Below are positions 19,202-28,681 of a stretch of DNA of 64,000 nt, piece after piece. The position numbers were made by a program, and so were the translations under genes. Position 1 is the first letter of the stretch. The number at the start of each line of letters is the position of its first letter. Under the pieces are notes generated by a model, which was not told the origin of the DNA, made no database searches, and saw nothing but the letters and a program-made list of their open reading frames with translations. The stretch is taken from the NCBI GenBank assembly GCA_038868075.1, contig JAWBXB010000004.1, positions 1 to 64,000 of the forward strand. Reading direction: 5' to 3'. The DNA comes from Candidatus Bathyarchaeia archaeon (GTDB lineage: Archaea; Thermoproteota; Bathyarchaeia; Bathyarchaeales; DTEX01).

Positions 19202-19378
19202 AGATATCAACTCTCCCTGAACTAATGAACAAACTAGAAATTAACCTGAATATTCTTAAAGTGGATAACAATTGCAGCCACTTTAAATCTAATGCCATTC
19301 TAAGGCATTCACCATGTCAAAATAATGAGGAAAATAACGGGATATTTAAAGTTAACCATAAAATAATTTATATTCTGG

Positions 19379-19924
19379 TTAATGCGCACTTGAATTTCTA
19401 CGAACCTTTTTCATGTTATTATTCAGAGCCGACATTTCTATACTTTTTATCATCTCCTCTTTTTTGCGAGTCCTAAGCTTATTGGTGTGGATGTCAAGCG
19501 CTATCATTACAATATATGGTGCATAAAGATAAATTATGGCTACTGGTAAATTATGAAATAAGAGGGAGAGTGTAGTTATCAGGTTTGATGAGCCGCCAGC
19601 ATTTAATTCAAAAACGTAATCCTTTATCCATGTTGAGATTAATGTGAATGTTAAGCAGAAGATAAAGTGTACTGTTACATTTCTCTCTTTGCCGAGAAGG
19701 ATTGAGGGGATGAGAGACGAAAGAACGAATATCCATGCAAAATTATGTATAAAGTTTATCAGGTCAATTTTTGAGAGTAACCAGTTGCTTAAGCTCGGCA
19801 TTAAACCATTTATTGAACCAACTACGGTTGACACAGATACGTGCGTAAACATTTGATAACTAACCATTAAAATCCAGGCGGACAAAATATAGGATAAAGA
19901 CAGAGCAGCTTTCTTCATATCCAT
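19379..19924 (-). CDS. Multi-pass membrane protein, unknown function
   Basis: 181 residues with four to five predicted membrane helices (about 7-28, 55-80, 85-105, 118-150) and a basic cytoplasmic tail (KLRTRKKEE onward). No family is recognised and no catalytic motif is visible. The ATG at 19924 is preferred to TTG at 19927. It is divergent from the YjbQ-family gene. The C-terminus ends in a low-complexity polar stretch. Confidence 0.6.
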   Translation of the reverse strand: MDMKKAALSLSYILSAWILMVSYQMFTHVSVSTVVGSINGLMPSLSNWLLSKIDLINFIHNFAWIFVLSSLIPSILLGKERNVTVHFIFCLTFTLISTWIKDYVFELNAGGSSNLITTLSLLFHNLPVAIIYLYAPYIVMIALDIHTNKLRTRKKEEMIKSIEMSALNNNMKKVRRNSSAH

Positions 19925-20052
19925 CAAACCAAAGTAATAGTATTAAACCTTTTTTCTCTTATGAATCATAAATTCATTTTGATTTCTAATCAAAGTTTTT
20001 ATTTCCCGTTGCTATTTTGAATCAAATGAACAGTATTCGGACATGGAGATTA

Positions 20053-20496
20053 ATGAGAGGGATATACTTGAAATTCCATTCCTCAGAATTCTCTATTCAG
20101 AGTAGGAAAAAGATGGAAATAATAAATTTAACAAGTAAAGTTAGTGGGATAATTGAGCGGAGTGGAATAAAAAATGGCATAGTCTCTCTATGGGTTCCAC
20201 ATACAACAGCTGCGATAGCAATAAACGAGCATGACCCAGACTTATGGGATGACATACTTACAGTTATGGAAAGATTGGTGCCGATTAAAGGAGATTATCG
20301 TCATAATGCTAAATATGGTTGGATACCAAGCGAGCAGAATGCACATGCGCATATATTAAATTGCTTAATTAAGCCCAGCGTTACAATCCCAATAGAGGAT
20401 GGAAGAATGTTGCTTGGAACATGGCAATCAATTTTATTCATCGAAATGGATGGACCGCAGACACGTATGGTTCAAGTACATATAATTGGTGAATAA
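20053..20496 (+). CDS. YjbQ/UPF0047 family protein
   Basis: Member of the YjbQ family (UPF0047), small beta-rich trimers with a metal-like site; some members have weak thiamine-phosphate synthase activity. Signature residues are visible: WVPHTTAAIAINE, DYRHN, NAHAHI and LGTWQSILFIEMDGP, giving the conserved His and Glu/Asp positions. The ATG at 20053 is chosen because GGAG lies 5 bases upstream and the product (147 residues) has family length; an earlier ATG at 20017 would add 12 residues. Convergent with thyA. Confidence 0.88.
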   Translation: MRGIYLKFHSSEFSIQSRKKMEIINLTSKVSGIIERSGIKNGIVSLWVPHTTAAIAINEHDPDLWDDILTVMERLVPIKGDYRHNAKYGWIPSEQNAHAHILNCLIKPSVTIPIEDGRMLLGTWQSILFIEMDGPQTRMVQVHIIGE

Positions 20497-20507
20497 ATGC
20501 TCTAAAC

Positions 20508-21200
20508 CTACCCGCTTAATCTTCTTTTTTCAAGGACGTTTATAAATTGTTTAACGTCACTGTAGATTTTCTCATATATGTGGGCGCTATTAGAGAAGTC
20601 TAGGTATGCGCCAACTTCAACCCCTAGTCTCTCAGCAATTCTCTTTTGGAGCTCCGTCATGGCAAGCATATTCATGTGCATTGCCCTAAATATATCCCTA
20701 CTCCTCCATGAAGTGTGCATAACTAGTTTTCCATCTCTAATTGTACACCAGACTCGCTGGAGACATGGGGGTGAATCAACCCACATATCCCTTTCTGGAA
20801 TCCAGGTTATCGCTTGAGCTCTTCTTGAGAACCAAACCTTACTGAGCTTCTCAACTACATAATCTATCTGATTTATGCCTTTAGATGGATAATTAAATAA
20901 GCGCTCATGATAAGTATAATGGATTTTTCCCTCCCTAACAGCCCAGTCCAAAGTCCCCTCTAAAACCTCCTCCACATATTTTTGTAGCGAACCTTTTATG
21001 GCAACATGTATATCGCCCCTATGAACCCGTGGCTCACTAAAAGGCTCCTCAACAACTACGAGTAAACCTAAAATTTCCTTAGACTTCTCACCATACTCGG
21101 TTGGAACCTCAATGCCATCATTCCAGCACTTCAATACGGCCTTCTCCCAAGCTTCCGAGATGGTGCGTGTCTTAATTAAAACGCCGAAAGCATCATGCAT
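20508..21200 (-). CDS. thyA: Thymidylate synthase, archaeal type
   Basis: Makes dTMP from dUMP by reductive methylation. The catalytic cysteine lies in PPCLQRVWC, followed by TSWRSRDIFRAMHMN, which matches the substrate-binding Arg/Ser and the conserved Asn region, and the C-terminal FSNSAHIYE. 230 residues, the short archaeal form rather than the bacterial 264-residue one. The folate cofactor type cannot be read from sequence. It stands alone between the YjbQ gene and hsp20. Confidence 0.9.
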   Translation of the reverse strand: MHDAFGVLIKTRTISEAWEKAVLKCWNDGIEVPTEYGEKSKEILGLLVVVEEPFSEPRVHRGDIHVAIKGSLQKYVEEVLEGTLDWAVREGKIHYTYHERLFNYPSKGINQIDYVVEKLSKVWFSRRAQAITWIPERDMWVDSPPCLQRVWCTIRDGKLVMHTSWRSRDIFRAMHMNMLAMTELQKRIAERLGVEVGAYLDFSNSAHIYEKIYSDVKQFINVLEKRRLSG

Positions 21201-21260
21201 AATTAGCCCTCACCTATAAACCATCTATATGGCGGGAAGAGTATAAAATCTGCGGTAAAA

Positions 21261-21275
21261 CTATTTATATAAATG
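21261..21275 (+). promoter_or_regulatory. TATA-like element upstream of hsp20
   Basis: The AT-rich element CTATTTATATAAATG lies about 80 bases before the hsp20 start. It resembles an archaeal TATA box; a transcript from it would carry a leader of about 50-60 bases. Assigned by sequence appearance only. Confidence 0.4.
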
Positions 21276-21350
21276 CCTTTATATTTTTATGTTGACGTAA
21301 GCAGATAAGTTTTTAAGATTTCTTCCATAATATTACCTTGGTGGAGGAAT

Positions 21351-21956
21351 ATGTCCGCCTTCGACGATTTTTGGGAGAGATGGCGGAGAAGGCACAGACC
21401 ATTCTCAAGCTTTTTCGAGGAAATCGATGAAATGTTCAGGGAAATGGAGCGTATATTTGAAAGGGAATTTGAAGAGTTCTCTAGGAGGGTTCCAAAGGAT
21501 TTAGTGCGAGAAAGGGTTCTGCCAGATGGTACAAAAGTACATGAGTGGGGACCATTTGTATACGGATACAGTATAACTATTGGTCCTGATGGTAAACCGG
21601 AAATCAGGGAATTCGGTAATATAAAGCCTGGTGTTGGAGGAAGATTTGGCAGACCATCAATATCTATTAGGGAGGAGCGCGAGCCCCTAGTGGATGTGAT
21701 TAATACTAACAATGAGATAAAAGTTATAGCTGAATTGCCAGGTGTTGAGAAGGATGATATAAAGCTTCATGGCACTGAGACAACTCTGACGATAAGTGTT
21801 GATACGCCGCAACGCAAGTACTATAAAGAGGTTGAGCTGCCCGATAAGGTTGATCCGAAACAGGCTAAATCAATTTATAAGAATGGTGTATTAGAGGTTA
21901 CGTTGCCAAAGAAGAAAGGTGAAGCTCCTAAGGGTGAACCGATAAAAATTGAGTGA
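21351..21956 (+). CDS. hsp20: Small heat-shock protein (Hsp20/alpha-crystallin)
   Basis: ATP-independent chaperone. The alpha-crystallin domain occupies about residues 105-190 (PLVDVINTNNEIKVIAELPG, then KNGVLEVTLPKK, the usual GVL motif). The N-terminal arm is long and rich in Arg, Glu and Phe (WERWRRRHRPFSSFFEE) followed by an unusual Gly/Pro stretch. The C-terminal tail EPIKIE carries the IxI-type anchor. 201 residues, longer than the usual 140-160. GGTGGAGG lies 5 bases before the ATG, a strong ribosome-binding site. Confidence 0.95.
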   Translation: MSAFDDFWERWRRRHRPFSSFFEEIDEMFREMERIFEREFEEFSRRVPKDLVRERVLPDGTKVHEWGPFVYGYSITIGPDGKPEIREFGNIKPGVGGRFGRPSISIREEREPLVDVINTNNEIKVIAELPGVEKDDIKLHGTETTLTISVDTPQRKYYKEVELPDKVDPKQAKSIYKNGVLEVTLPKKKGEAPKGEPIKIE

Positions 21957-22024
21957 TCGTGGCTCAAAATTTTTTATTCTTTTTTATTCATAGTGTTTGT
22001 TAGCCAGTTTTAGGCTGATTAATA

Positions 22025-23386
22025 TTGAAAATACTTCGCAGAAAAATATTGAGGAAGGTTCAGCAAGATATTCCATGGCTGGAGCATATAATCAGCGATG
22101 AGAGGATAGCTGGAGACCTGAACCTGTCAGCGCCAAACTTAGAGGTTCAAGTTAGAGAGGGAAGTCTCTGCTTATTCTGTAGGGGTAGTAGGATGCTATG
22201 CGGGAAGACAAGATGCCCGTCCCTCATCAGATTATATTCGTTTATGAAAATTAAGAATATGATTGATAATGATAGGATACTAGGTTCATCACCGCCTGGT
22301 GTATTCGTTGGGAGAATAGGATATCCGTATGTTTATGCTGGCCCACTTATCCCACCTATTTTAGGTGATACATCAATACTTGACATGCCTGAAAAATGGA
22401 TTGGAAGATCAATCGATGAAATAATTAATTTTAGAATAGGCTTAATTCGCGGAAAATTTAAGGTTAATGTTAAGAAGCCGCTTGATAATGAGCATTTTCT
22501 AAGCAGAACTCTAGAGATAGCCTTATCTAGCGAATCAGTGGATATTGAAGCGATCTTTAAGAAGAAGCCTTCTGGTAGAATCCTCTTTGATGATGAAGTT
22601 CAACCTATGGGTCCATCAGCCCCATTACTTAAAATTGAAGTTGAAAACGCTAAAATAGACAGTAGGATTGAGAAGGCATACAATGATGATGACTTAAAGG
22701 CTGAAGAGGCTATACTAAACCTCTATTTTGATAATGTTCCAGTATCTAGGATCCAGAGAGCATTTAGTGTAGGAGCATTTGGCATAAAAAAACAGAGGAG
22801 GATGGTTCCAACAAGATGGAGCATAACCGCTGTTGATTCAGCGATTTCAAGGAGACTGATAGAAGAGGTTAAAGATAAACCTGAAATAAGCGATTATCGT
22901 GTTTACAGATTTGATTATCTTGGGAATAGATTTGCAATACTTCTGATACCGTCAAAATGGAAGTATGAGTGGATAGAAGCATGGTATCCTGGAACATTAT
23001 GGAACCCATGGAATGAGGGCGTAGCGATGGGAAGCGATTGGGAGGGTTATTTTGGAAGAACAACATATGCGTCTCTGGGAGGATGTTACTATGCCGTCAG
23101 ATTGGCAGCTGCGGAATTCCTCTCCAGAGAGGGAAGGCAGGCTGGCGTAATAGCTATGAGGGAGATTCATCCAAGCTTTATAATGCCCCTAGGTGTCTGG
23201 ATTAATAGGGAATGTGTACGCGAAGCCTTTAGGTGTGGATGTGAAAGATTTGATACACTTGAGGATGCCCTAAATCATATAAAATCAATCTTCTCAATCC
23301 CGATCAGGGAGTGGATAAGAACTAGTGCGCTTCTTAAAGATGAGTTATTCCAAGAAAAAATCATAAAATATCTGAGTCAACTATAG
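22025..23386 (+). CDS. nreA: NreA-family DNA repair protein
   Basis: Archaeal Nre protein, implicated in repair of DNA damage together with PCNA. The N-terminal zinc module is CLFCRGSRMLCGKTRCP (about residues 44-60), followed by the family blocks GSSPPGVFVGRIGYP, AGPLIPP, and RIQRAFSVGAFG. 453 residues. Start is TTG at 22025 (the first two codons are Met-Lys if TTG is used). The C-terminus (KYLSQL) lacks a clear PIP-box, which many Nre proteins have. Its stop overlaps the convergent oxidoreductase gene by 6 bases. Confidence 0.9.
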   Translation: MKILRRKILRKVQQDIPWLEHIISDERIAGDLNLSAPNLEVQVREGSLCLFCRGSRMLCGKTRCPSLIRLYSFMKIKNMIDNDRILGSSPPGVFVGRIGYPYVYAGPLIPPILGDTSILDMPEKWIGRSIDEIINFRIGLIRGKFKVNVKKPLDNEHFLSRTLEIALSSESVDIEAIFKKKPSGRILFDDEVQPMGPSAPLLKIEVENAKIDSRIEKAYNDDDLKAEEAILNLYFDNVPVSRIQRAFSVGAFGIKKQRRMVPTRWSITAVDSAISRRLIEEVKDKPEISDYRVYRFDYLGNRFAILLIPSKWKYEWIEAWYPGTLWNPWNEGVAMGSDWEGYFGRTTYASLGGCYYAVRLAAAEFLSREGRQAGVIAMREIHPSFIMPLGVWINRECVREAFRCGCERFDTLEDALNHIKSIFSIPIREWIRTSALLKDELFQEKIIKYLSQL

Positions 23387-24613
23387 TTTCTTTATTCCCT
23401 TAAGGAGATCCTTTAACAGAATTTCCGGAGCTTTATTGCCCTCCCTCTCTCTTATCTTTTTGGCATATCTCTTAAACTCATCAAGTGTCACCGTTCTCTT
23501 ACCTCTCTTTTGTGATAAATATGCTGCTTGAACTATTGCCGTTGTTTCAGCCCCTATTCTTTCATTACAAATTGGTTTCACATTGTTTATTATACAATTG
23601 CACATATTCCTTATCTCGCCGACAAAGCTCTGAGTCCATGAAATTTTACCAAGATTAAACTCTCTCCTACCACCATTTGCATCACTTATTACCAGAATTG
23701 TCTCTTCACCCCTACCTTCAGGCTTAATTGTACCGTTTGTTCCAATTATAACAGTGTCCATAGAGTCTCTGTGGGACCATGAGCCCTCAACATGCGCCGT
23801 CACCCATTTATCCTCCTTATCCTCAAAGCGTATTAAAACATGAGCATCATCTTCAACTTCAAATTGCCTAAACATTCCCTGTATAATTCTGGTCTTCATA
23901 CGTATACATATGCCGTAGGGTTCAGCAGCCTTAACAACGGTTGGCTCTTTATCAAAACCGCTCAAGAACCATGAACATGTGATTGCGTGAACACCATTAT
24001 CTAAGAGAGCTCCGCCACCGGCAACATCCGGGTTCCAGAACCATGAAGCCCATTCAGGTCCACCATGCGCTGTAGCTAAGAATATTAGCTGAAGTTCACC
24101 TATTACGTTTCCTTCAATAAATTTCCTAGCATTATACCAGATTGGATAATATAACCAGTTCTCGTTATGCTGGTAAAATTTCTTTGAATCCTCAACAGCC
24201 TCGACAACATCTAGACATTCAAGATAAGTTCTAGCCATAGGTTTCTCACACATGACATTCACACCGCTCCTTAGGGCTTCAATGGCTATCAAATTGTGGA
24301 ATTTTGTTGGAGTGCATATGTCAACTAGGTCAAGGTTTTCTTTTGAAAGCATCTCTGAGAAACTTAAGTAGGTTCTCAATTCATCTAGGTCAGCCTTAAG
24401 TCTTTCAGCTAGCTCAGTATTATCCTCCTCTCTAGCTCTCTGTATCCTGTCCTGGTAAATACTTCTAACCTTCTTTTCGGCGACTCTCAAAATACTCTCT
24501 GAGACATCACATATAGCAACTAATTGAGCCTCAGCTATATCTGGATAGGCTGGCAAATGGGCTCCCTGAAATATCCCTCCCGAACCTACAACGCCGACCC
24601 TAACCCTCTTCAA
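23381..24613 (-). CDS. Gfo/Idh/MocA-family oxidoreductase
   Basis: NAD(P)-dependent sugar or cyclitol dehydrogenase family. The Rossmann nucleotide-binding site is VGVVGSGGIFQGAHLP at the N-terminus; the catalytic motif EKP is in VMCEKPMA (about residues 120-127), with H-H in the substrate domain (GGGALLDNGVHAI). An insertion with many acidic and basic residues (KVRSIYQDRIQRAREEDN) lies within the Rossmann half and is unusual for the family. 410 residues. The sugar substrate is unknown and no sugar-pathway neighbours are present. Confidence 0.85.
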   Translation of the reverse strand: MKRVRVGVVGSGGIFQGAHLPAYPDIAEAQLVAICDVSESILRVAEKKVRSIYQDRIQRAREEDNTELAERLKADLDELRTYLSFSEMLSKENLDLVDICTPTKFHNLIAIEALRSGVNVMCEKPMARTYLECLDVVEAVEDSKKFYQHNENWLYYPIWYNARKFIEGNVIGELQLIFLATAHGGPEWASWFWNPDVAGGGALLDNGVHAITCSWFLSGFDKEPTVVKAAEPYGICIRMKTRIIQGMFRQFEVEDDAHVLIRFEDKEDKWVTAHVEGSWSHRDSMDTVIIGTNGTIKPEGRGEETILVISDANGGRREFNLGKISWTQSFVGEIRNMCNCIINNVKPICNERIGAETTAIVQAAYLSQKRGKRTVTLDEFKRYAKKIREREGNKAPEILLKDLLKGIKKL

Positions 24614-24679
24614 AAGAATCCCTCCAACGCCAATCTAATAGGAAACTCTTAAAAGTTTTTCTGAATAATTTTAGAATTA

Positions 24680-24688
24680 ATTTTATAA
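24680..24688 (+). promoter_or_regulatory. TATA-like box, probable leaderless promoter
   Basis: ATTTTATAAG centred near 24684 lies about 24 bases before the GTG at 24706. This is the spacing at which archaeal transcripts begin, so the ABC ATPase gene may be translated from a leaderless mRNA. That supports the GTG start, which has no good Shine-Dalgarno. Confidence 0.45.
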
Positions 24689-24705
24689 GAAAGTCCATTA
24701 TCATA

Positions 24706-25467
24706 GTGATTATCAATTACCCTAAAGGAATATGGGAGGAATGGCATATCAGCTTTGAATATGTTGTTGAAACAGAAGACTTAGCCAAATATTATCAGAT
24801 GGGTCCTGTGACAGTTAAGGCTTTGGATGGTGTTGACCTTAGAATAAAACGTGGGGAATACATATCTATTATGGGTCCTTCGGGTTCAGGTAAGACAACA
24901 CTCTTCAATATGATAGGTGGCATAGATAGACCGACGCGTGGAAGGGTTTATATTGATGGTGTTGATATCGCTAAGCTAGATGCTTATGAGCTGGCTTGGC
25001 TTAGATGCCGTAAAATAGGATATATATTTCAAACATTCAACCTGATACCAGTTCTAACAGCTATAGAAAATGTTATGCTTCCAATGATATTCGCTGGGGT
25101 TGAGCGGGAGGAACGTTTTAGGAGGGCTAGGGATATACTTGAAACAGTTGGTTTAGGCGATAGAATAAATCATAAACCCGCTGAGCTTAGTGGTGGTCAG
25201 CAGCAGCGTGTAGCCATAGCAAGAGCTCTAGCGAATAACCCTGTAATAATTTTGGCTGATGAGCCTACTGGAAACCTAGATCTGCATACGGGACTTGAAA
25301 TAATAACCCTCCTAAGAGAGATGAATAAGGAGAAAGGTGTAACAGTTATCGCTGCCACACATGACCTAAAAATGATTGATGTGAGCGATAGAATAGTTTA
25401 CCTCCGTGATGGGCGTATAGATAGATACGAAACCAGAGCAGAGGTTTACGTAAGGGTTTCCGAGTAG
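24706..25467 (+). CDS. ABC transporter ATPase (LolD/MacB type)
   Basis: ATP-binding subunit of a MacB/LolD-like exporter or lipoprotein-release system. Walker [10 protein letters not shown] (about residues 62-70), Q-loop [10 protein letters not shown], signature [16 protein letters not shown], Walker [14 protein letters not shown] and H-loop ATHD are all present. 253 residues. The GTG start follows a TATA-like box at leaderless spacing; a GGGAGGA inside the first codons has no start codon in frame after it. It is a close paralogue of the minus-strand ATPase at 25996. No permease gene is next to it. Confidence 0.92.
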   Translation: MIINYPKGIWEEWHISFEYVVETEDLAKYYQMGPVTVKALDGVDLRIKRGEYISIMGPSGSGKTTLFNMIGGIDRPTRGRVYIDGVDIAKLDAYELAWLRCRKIGYIFQTFNLIPVLTAIENVMLPMIFAGVEREERFRRARDILETVGLGDRINHKPAELSGGQQQRVAIARALANNPVIILADEPTGNLDLHTGLEIITLLREMNKEKGVTVIAATHDLKMIDVSDRIVYLRDGRIDRYETRAEVYVRVSE

Positions 25468-25653
25468 ACCTTCGACTATTAAAAACAGGAATGTCTAGAG
25501 CTAAATATGAAAAATATGAAAAAGTAGGTTTCTTTTTGATCCCAGTTTCATATAATAAAAGTTTTTAATTTTATATCTGACTTAAGGGGTCAGGTGGCTA
25601 CTGACCTAGATATCTCTACTATTCCTACTCAATATGTCTTGATTTTTCTGAAT

Positions 25654-25983
25654 TTATCTAGGACTAGGCACACTTAATCTAACCCAATCAACTTTTCTAG
25701 CTATGGATTTAAGGTGATTTTTCAGAATTTTCTCAGCTCTTTCAAATCCTAAGCGTCCAGCGTTCCATGTCACGAAGGGTGGGTAAAAAGATGCCTCCTT
25801 AAAAACCGCCTTTCCATCTTTAATCTCAAATTTTATGTATCCTAGTTCCCTAAGGTAGCATGAGTCATTTGGGCAAAGGATATCTATTTCCCTTAACTCA
25901 TGCTTTAAATAAAGTATTTTATATTCATCTGGATTAACTATTATTCTACCACATGGACACTGAATCTTCTCTTCCTCAACCAC
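25654..25983 (-). CDS. Conserved zinc-binding-like hypothetical protein
   Basis: 109 residues. An N-terminal Cys-Pro-Cys-Gly (CPCG, about residues 9-12) and CPNDSC (about 37-42) suggest a four-cysteine metal site. The second half is a basic helix-containing segment (RAEKILKNHLKSIARKVDW). I do not recognise the family. It lies 12 bases downstream of the ABC ATPase on the same strand and is probably cotranscribed with it and the PadR gene. A regulatory or nucleic-acid-binding role is possible but not shown. Confidence 0.6.
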   Translation of the reverse strand: MVEEEKIQCPCGRIIVNPDEYKILYLKHELREIDILCPNDSCYLRELGYIKFEIKDGKAVFKEASFYPPFVTWNAGRLGFERAEKILKNHLKSIARKVDWVRLSVPSPR

Positions 25984-25995
25984 TTTCTCTCCCTC

Positions 25996-26733
25996 CTATT
26001 CCTCTGCAAAATATTCTTCAGCTGTTAAGGTGAGTCCCCTTCTCTCTTCAATATTCTCTATGGCTCCATCCCTAAGGAACACTACTCTATCACTTATATC
26101 GATCATTTTTAGGTCATGTGTAGCACATATAATGGTTGTACCACGCTCAGCCTTCAACCTATATAGCAATTGAACTATAGCGAAGCCAGTATTAAGGTCT
26201 AGGTTTCCAGTAGGCTCATCAGCTAGAATAATCGCTGGATCATTCGCTAGAGCTCTTGCTATGGCTACACGCTGCTGCTGACCACCACTAAGCTCAGTAG
26301 GTCTATGATTTATTCTATCGCCTAAACCAACAGTCGTTAAAAGCTCAATAGCCTTCTTCTCTCTCTTCTCTTTTGGAACGCCGAGAAATATCATTGGTAA
26401 TGCAACATTCTCTTTAGCTGTTAGAACTGGTATCAGGTTGAATGTTTGAAATATATATCCTATTTTACGGCATCTAAGCCAAGCCATAGATTTTGATGGA
26501 ATTTTAGATAAATCTATCCCATCAATAAATACATCGCCCTTTGTCGGTCTATCTATGCCACCTATCATATTGAAGAGTGTTGTCTTACCTGAACCCGAAG
26601 GACCCATAACAGATAAGTACTCTCCACGAGACACTTCAAGGTTTATTCCACGTAATGCGCGCACTACTTCTCCCTTTAAATAATAATCTTTGTAAACATC
26701 TACGACCTTAACCGCCGGGACTGTTCCCTCCAT
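25996..26733 (-). CDS. ABC transporter ATPase (LolD/MacB type), paralogue
   Basis: Complete ATPase with Walker [49 protein letters not shown]-type Walker B ([13 protein letters not shown] here) and ATHD. It shares long identical stretches with the ATPase at 24706. I choose ATG 26733 because GGAGG lies about 9 bases upstream; an earlier ATG at 26817 would add 28 AT-rich-coded residues and overlap padR by 8 bases. About 245 residues, family length. It lies downstream of padR, which probably controls it. No permease is encoded next to it. Confidence 0.9.
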   Translation of the reverse strand: MEGTVPAVKVVDVYKDYYLKGEVVRALRGINLEVSRGEYLSVMGPSGSGKTTLFNMIGGIDRPTKGDVFIDGIDLSKIPSKSMAWLRCRKIGYIFQTFNLIPVLTAKENVALPMIFLGVPKEKREKKAIELLTTVGLGDRINHRPTELSGGQQQRVAIARALANDPAIILADEPTGNLDLNTGFAIVQLLYRLKAERGTTIICATHDLKMIDISDRVVFLRDGAIENIEERRGLTLTAEEYFAEE

Positions 26734-26809
26734 GAAATCTTTCCTCCATCTGTTTATAGGTATTTGCTTATTGCTAGTATTTATATTTAAATGTTTACCG
26801 AAATCCATT

Positions 26810-27175
26810 TTATACATTATTGTACATTAAATATTTGCCGCCAAAAATCTTTGATATAAGATTTTCGATATTTTCCTGCATTGCAAGAACGTTCTCTATG
26901 AATATCTCGCCCTTACGTGTTAAGACATAAACTCTCTTTCTATCACGTTTTACTCCCTTAATTAGCCCCTCCCTTTCGAGGGCGTAAAGTGTTGAGTAGA
27001 CAGTCCCGGAACTAATCAAGAAATTAAATTTCCTGTAGATTGTTGTGATAATGTCATAGCCACTTAAGGGAGATTTAAGAATTTCTAGAAGGATGATTAT
27101 ATCCATAAAATCTCTTGTAATTCTGTATCGGATTGATTGATCAATTCTACTTTTATCAAAAACTTGTTTAACCAT
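26810..27175 (-). CDS. PadR-family transcriptional regulator
   Basis: 121 residues with a PadR winged helix: ILEILKSPLSGYDIITTIYRKF (helix-turn-helix region), SSGTVYSTLYALEREGLI (recognition helix, with the typical T-x-Y-x-x-L-x-x-L-E pattern) and VYVLTRKGE (wing). PadR proteins repress nearby transporter genes and release on ligand binding; the downstream ABC ATPase is the likely target. A C-terminal dimerisation helix follows. The ATG at 27175 starts about 320 bases into an AT-rich divergent gap. Confidence 0.88.
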   Translation of the reverse strand: MVKQVFDKSRIDQSIRYRITRDFMDIIILLEILKSPLSGYDIITTIYRKFNFLISSGTVYSTLYALEREGLIKGVKRDRKRVYVLTRKGEIFIENVLAMQENIENLISKIFGGKYLMYNNV

Positions 27176-27496
27176 ATTCCTCTATATTCCTTAATATTTA
27201 TTCATACATATATAAACTTTTTTCTATAAAAGATATTAGTTTGTTTTATCTTACAATATATATTGAATAATTTATACTAACATGAAGATTCATATTAATC
27301 TCCCTTTTAGACATTTTTATGTTAATTAAATATTTAGTTAAAATACAGATTTTATAGAATTTAGTATATAACATCTGTTCGTTACATCCTGAAAAATTTT
27401 GAAAATCTATGACCTTACATATAATACCTTAATATATACCTACATGATAACAAAAATTATTTATTTGGTTCTTCTTCCGAGTTTTTCGGGTGTTAA
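27176..27496. promoter_or_regulatory. Very AT-rich divergent gap
   Basis: No coding signal is seen. The gap holds the divergent promoters of padR (minus) and the coiled-coil gene (plus), with several TATA-like runs (for example near 27453-27462). Just before the plus-strand ATG a small CCGA/TCGG hairpin at about 27478-27490 lies next to GGGTG, which may serve as the ribosome-binding site. Confidence 0.4.
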
Positions 27497-28000
27497 ATGT
27501 TGAGTCTATGGAAATATATCTATGAGTTAGCCTCTAAAGATTTAGAGTTGCTGAGGAAGAAAAAGCAGGCACTCGATAATCTCCTGACAGCTAATAAAAT
27601 TTCACAGTTAACATATGAGCACTTAAATAGGGAGATAAGTGAAGCCTTAGCAGATGTAGAGAAATACTTAGAGACAGTAACCTGTAAGATGAAAAGTAGA
27701 ATTGAGGAGTTAGAGAAGCAAATAAGTATCTTAGAAATATTCTTAGCTAATATTGAAATTCTTCATGTTACTGGCGAAATAGATGACGAAACGTATGAGA
27801 AACAGAGTAAAGCTTTATCTCTGGGACTGGAATCTATGAGAAGCGAGGTGAATGAAATAAGAAGTGCTCTTGAAAAGGTCGCACCAAAACCCGCTGAAAC
27901 CGTCACGTGCACTGAGGAAAAATCTGAGGCTCCATGTGAACCTCAACCTCAATGTGGGGAGAAACCAGCAGAGCCTGAGCTGGTCTCCGAAGCACTCTAA
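27497..28000 (+). CDS. Coiled-coil protein, possibly CdvA/ESCRT-associated-like
   Basis: 167 residues. Residues about 12-130 are charged heptads forming a long helical hairpin, including GEIDDETYEKQSKALSLGLE, a pattern I associate with CdvA-like and related cell-division coiled coils in TACK archaea. There is no PRC-barrel at the N-terminus, so it is not a complete CdvA. The last 40 residues are Pro/Glu/Cys-rich and probably disordered (four cysteines in this tail). Assignment to cell division is weak; the coiled coil is clear. Confidence 0.55.
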   Translation: MLSLWKYIYELASKDLELLRKKKQALDNLLTANKISQLTYEHLNREISEALADVEKYLETVTCKMKSRIEELEKQISILEIFLANIEILHVTGEIDDETYEKQSKALSLGLESMRSEVNEIRSALEKVAPKPAETVTCTEEKSEAPCEPQPQCGEKPAEPELVSEAL

Positions 28001-28086
28001 TACTTTCAAGAGTACCTTACAGAATTTTTTATAAACTCCCTTACTTAATGTCCTAAGTATCTTTTATTATTGAAAATATTTTTGGC

Positions 28087-28572
28087 TTATTCCCCCTTAA
28101 ATCCCCTGACCTCTTTATCGGCTTCTTCTATTTCCGCTCTTTTAGAAGACTGATATACACGTATTTTATTCGCTAATTCAGGATCTTCTAGGGCAAGGAT
28201 TTTAGCAGCTGCTATAGCCGCTCCCTCAGGTTCTATAGTTACAACAGATCCTATTCCACTTGGAACTCTTAGCGAGGAATAAATGTCTGCTCCACCAAAC
28301 TTTTCTGAATATGGTGGACATGCTATAACTGGTTTTAACGTATTGGCATCAACAAAAGCGCTTAAGGCATTAGATCTGCCGGCAACAGTTATATAAACAA
28401 CCTTACTTTTCTCGTACTCCTCCAGTATCTCAATAACTTTTTTAGGAGTTTTATGAGCGGATGCAACTCTAATCTCATACTCTACGCCTAAAGTATCTAG
28501 GTATTTGGCGATTTCACGTGAAAAACTCATATCATTCTTTGAACCCATCAAAATTATGACTTTTCCCCTCAT
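28087..28572 (-). CDS. purE: PurE, 5-(carboxyamino)imidazole ribonucleotide mutase
   Basis: Purine synthesis enzyme converting N5-CAIR to CAIR (or AIR plus CO2 to CAIR in class II). The nucleotide-binding N-terminus ILMGSKNDMSF, the conserved SAHKTP with its catalytic His, and AGRSNALS and PPYSEKFGG are all visible. 161 residues, family length. GGAGG lies 9 bases before the ATG at 28572, or 6 bases before a TTG at 28575. No purK is adjacent, so class I or II cannot be settled here. Confidence 0.92.
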   Translation of the reverse strand: MRGKVIILMGSKNDMSFSREIAKYLDTLGVEYEIRVASAHKTPKKVIEILEEYEKSKVVYITVAGRSNALSAFVDANTLKPVIACPPYSEKFGGADIYSSLRVPSGIGSVVTIEPEGAAIAAAKILALEDPELANKIRVYQSSKRAEIEEADKEVRGFKGE

Positions 28573-28681
28573 CAAAATTTACCTCCAAACATTATTGAAG
28601 CCATAGTGCTATTATTTCCTCAATTGTATTTTATATTATTTCCGCAGTCGCCTTAAGTAGTTCCCTCTCTCTTCCATTTTT

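Noticed and set aside
19225-19476. 83-codon + strand ORF after trpS
   Set aside because: Low-complexity AT-rich composition, no ribosome-binding site, overlaps the end of the minus-strand membrane gene.
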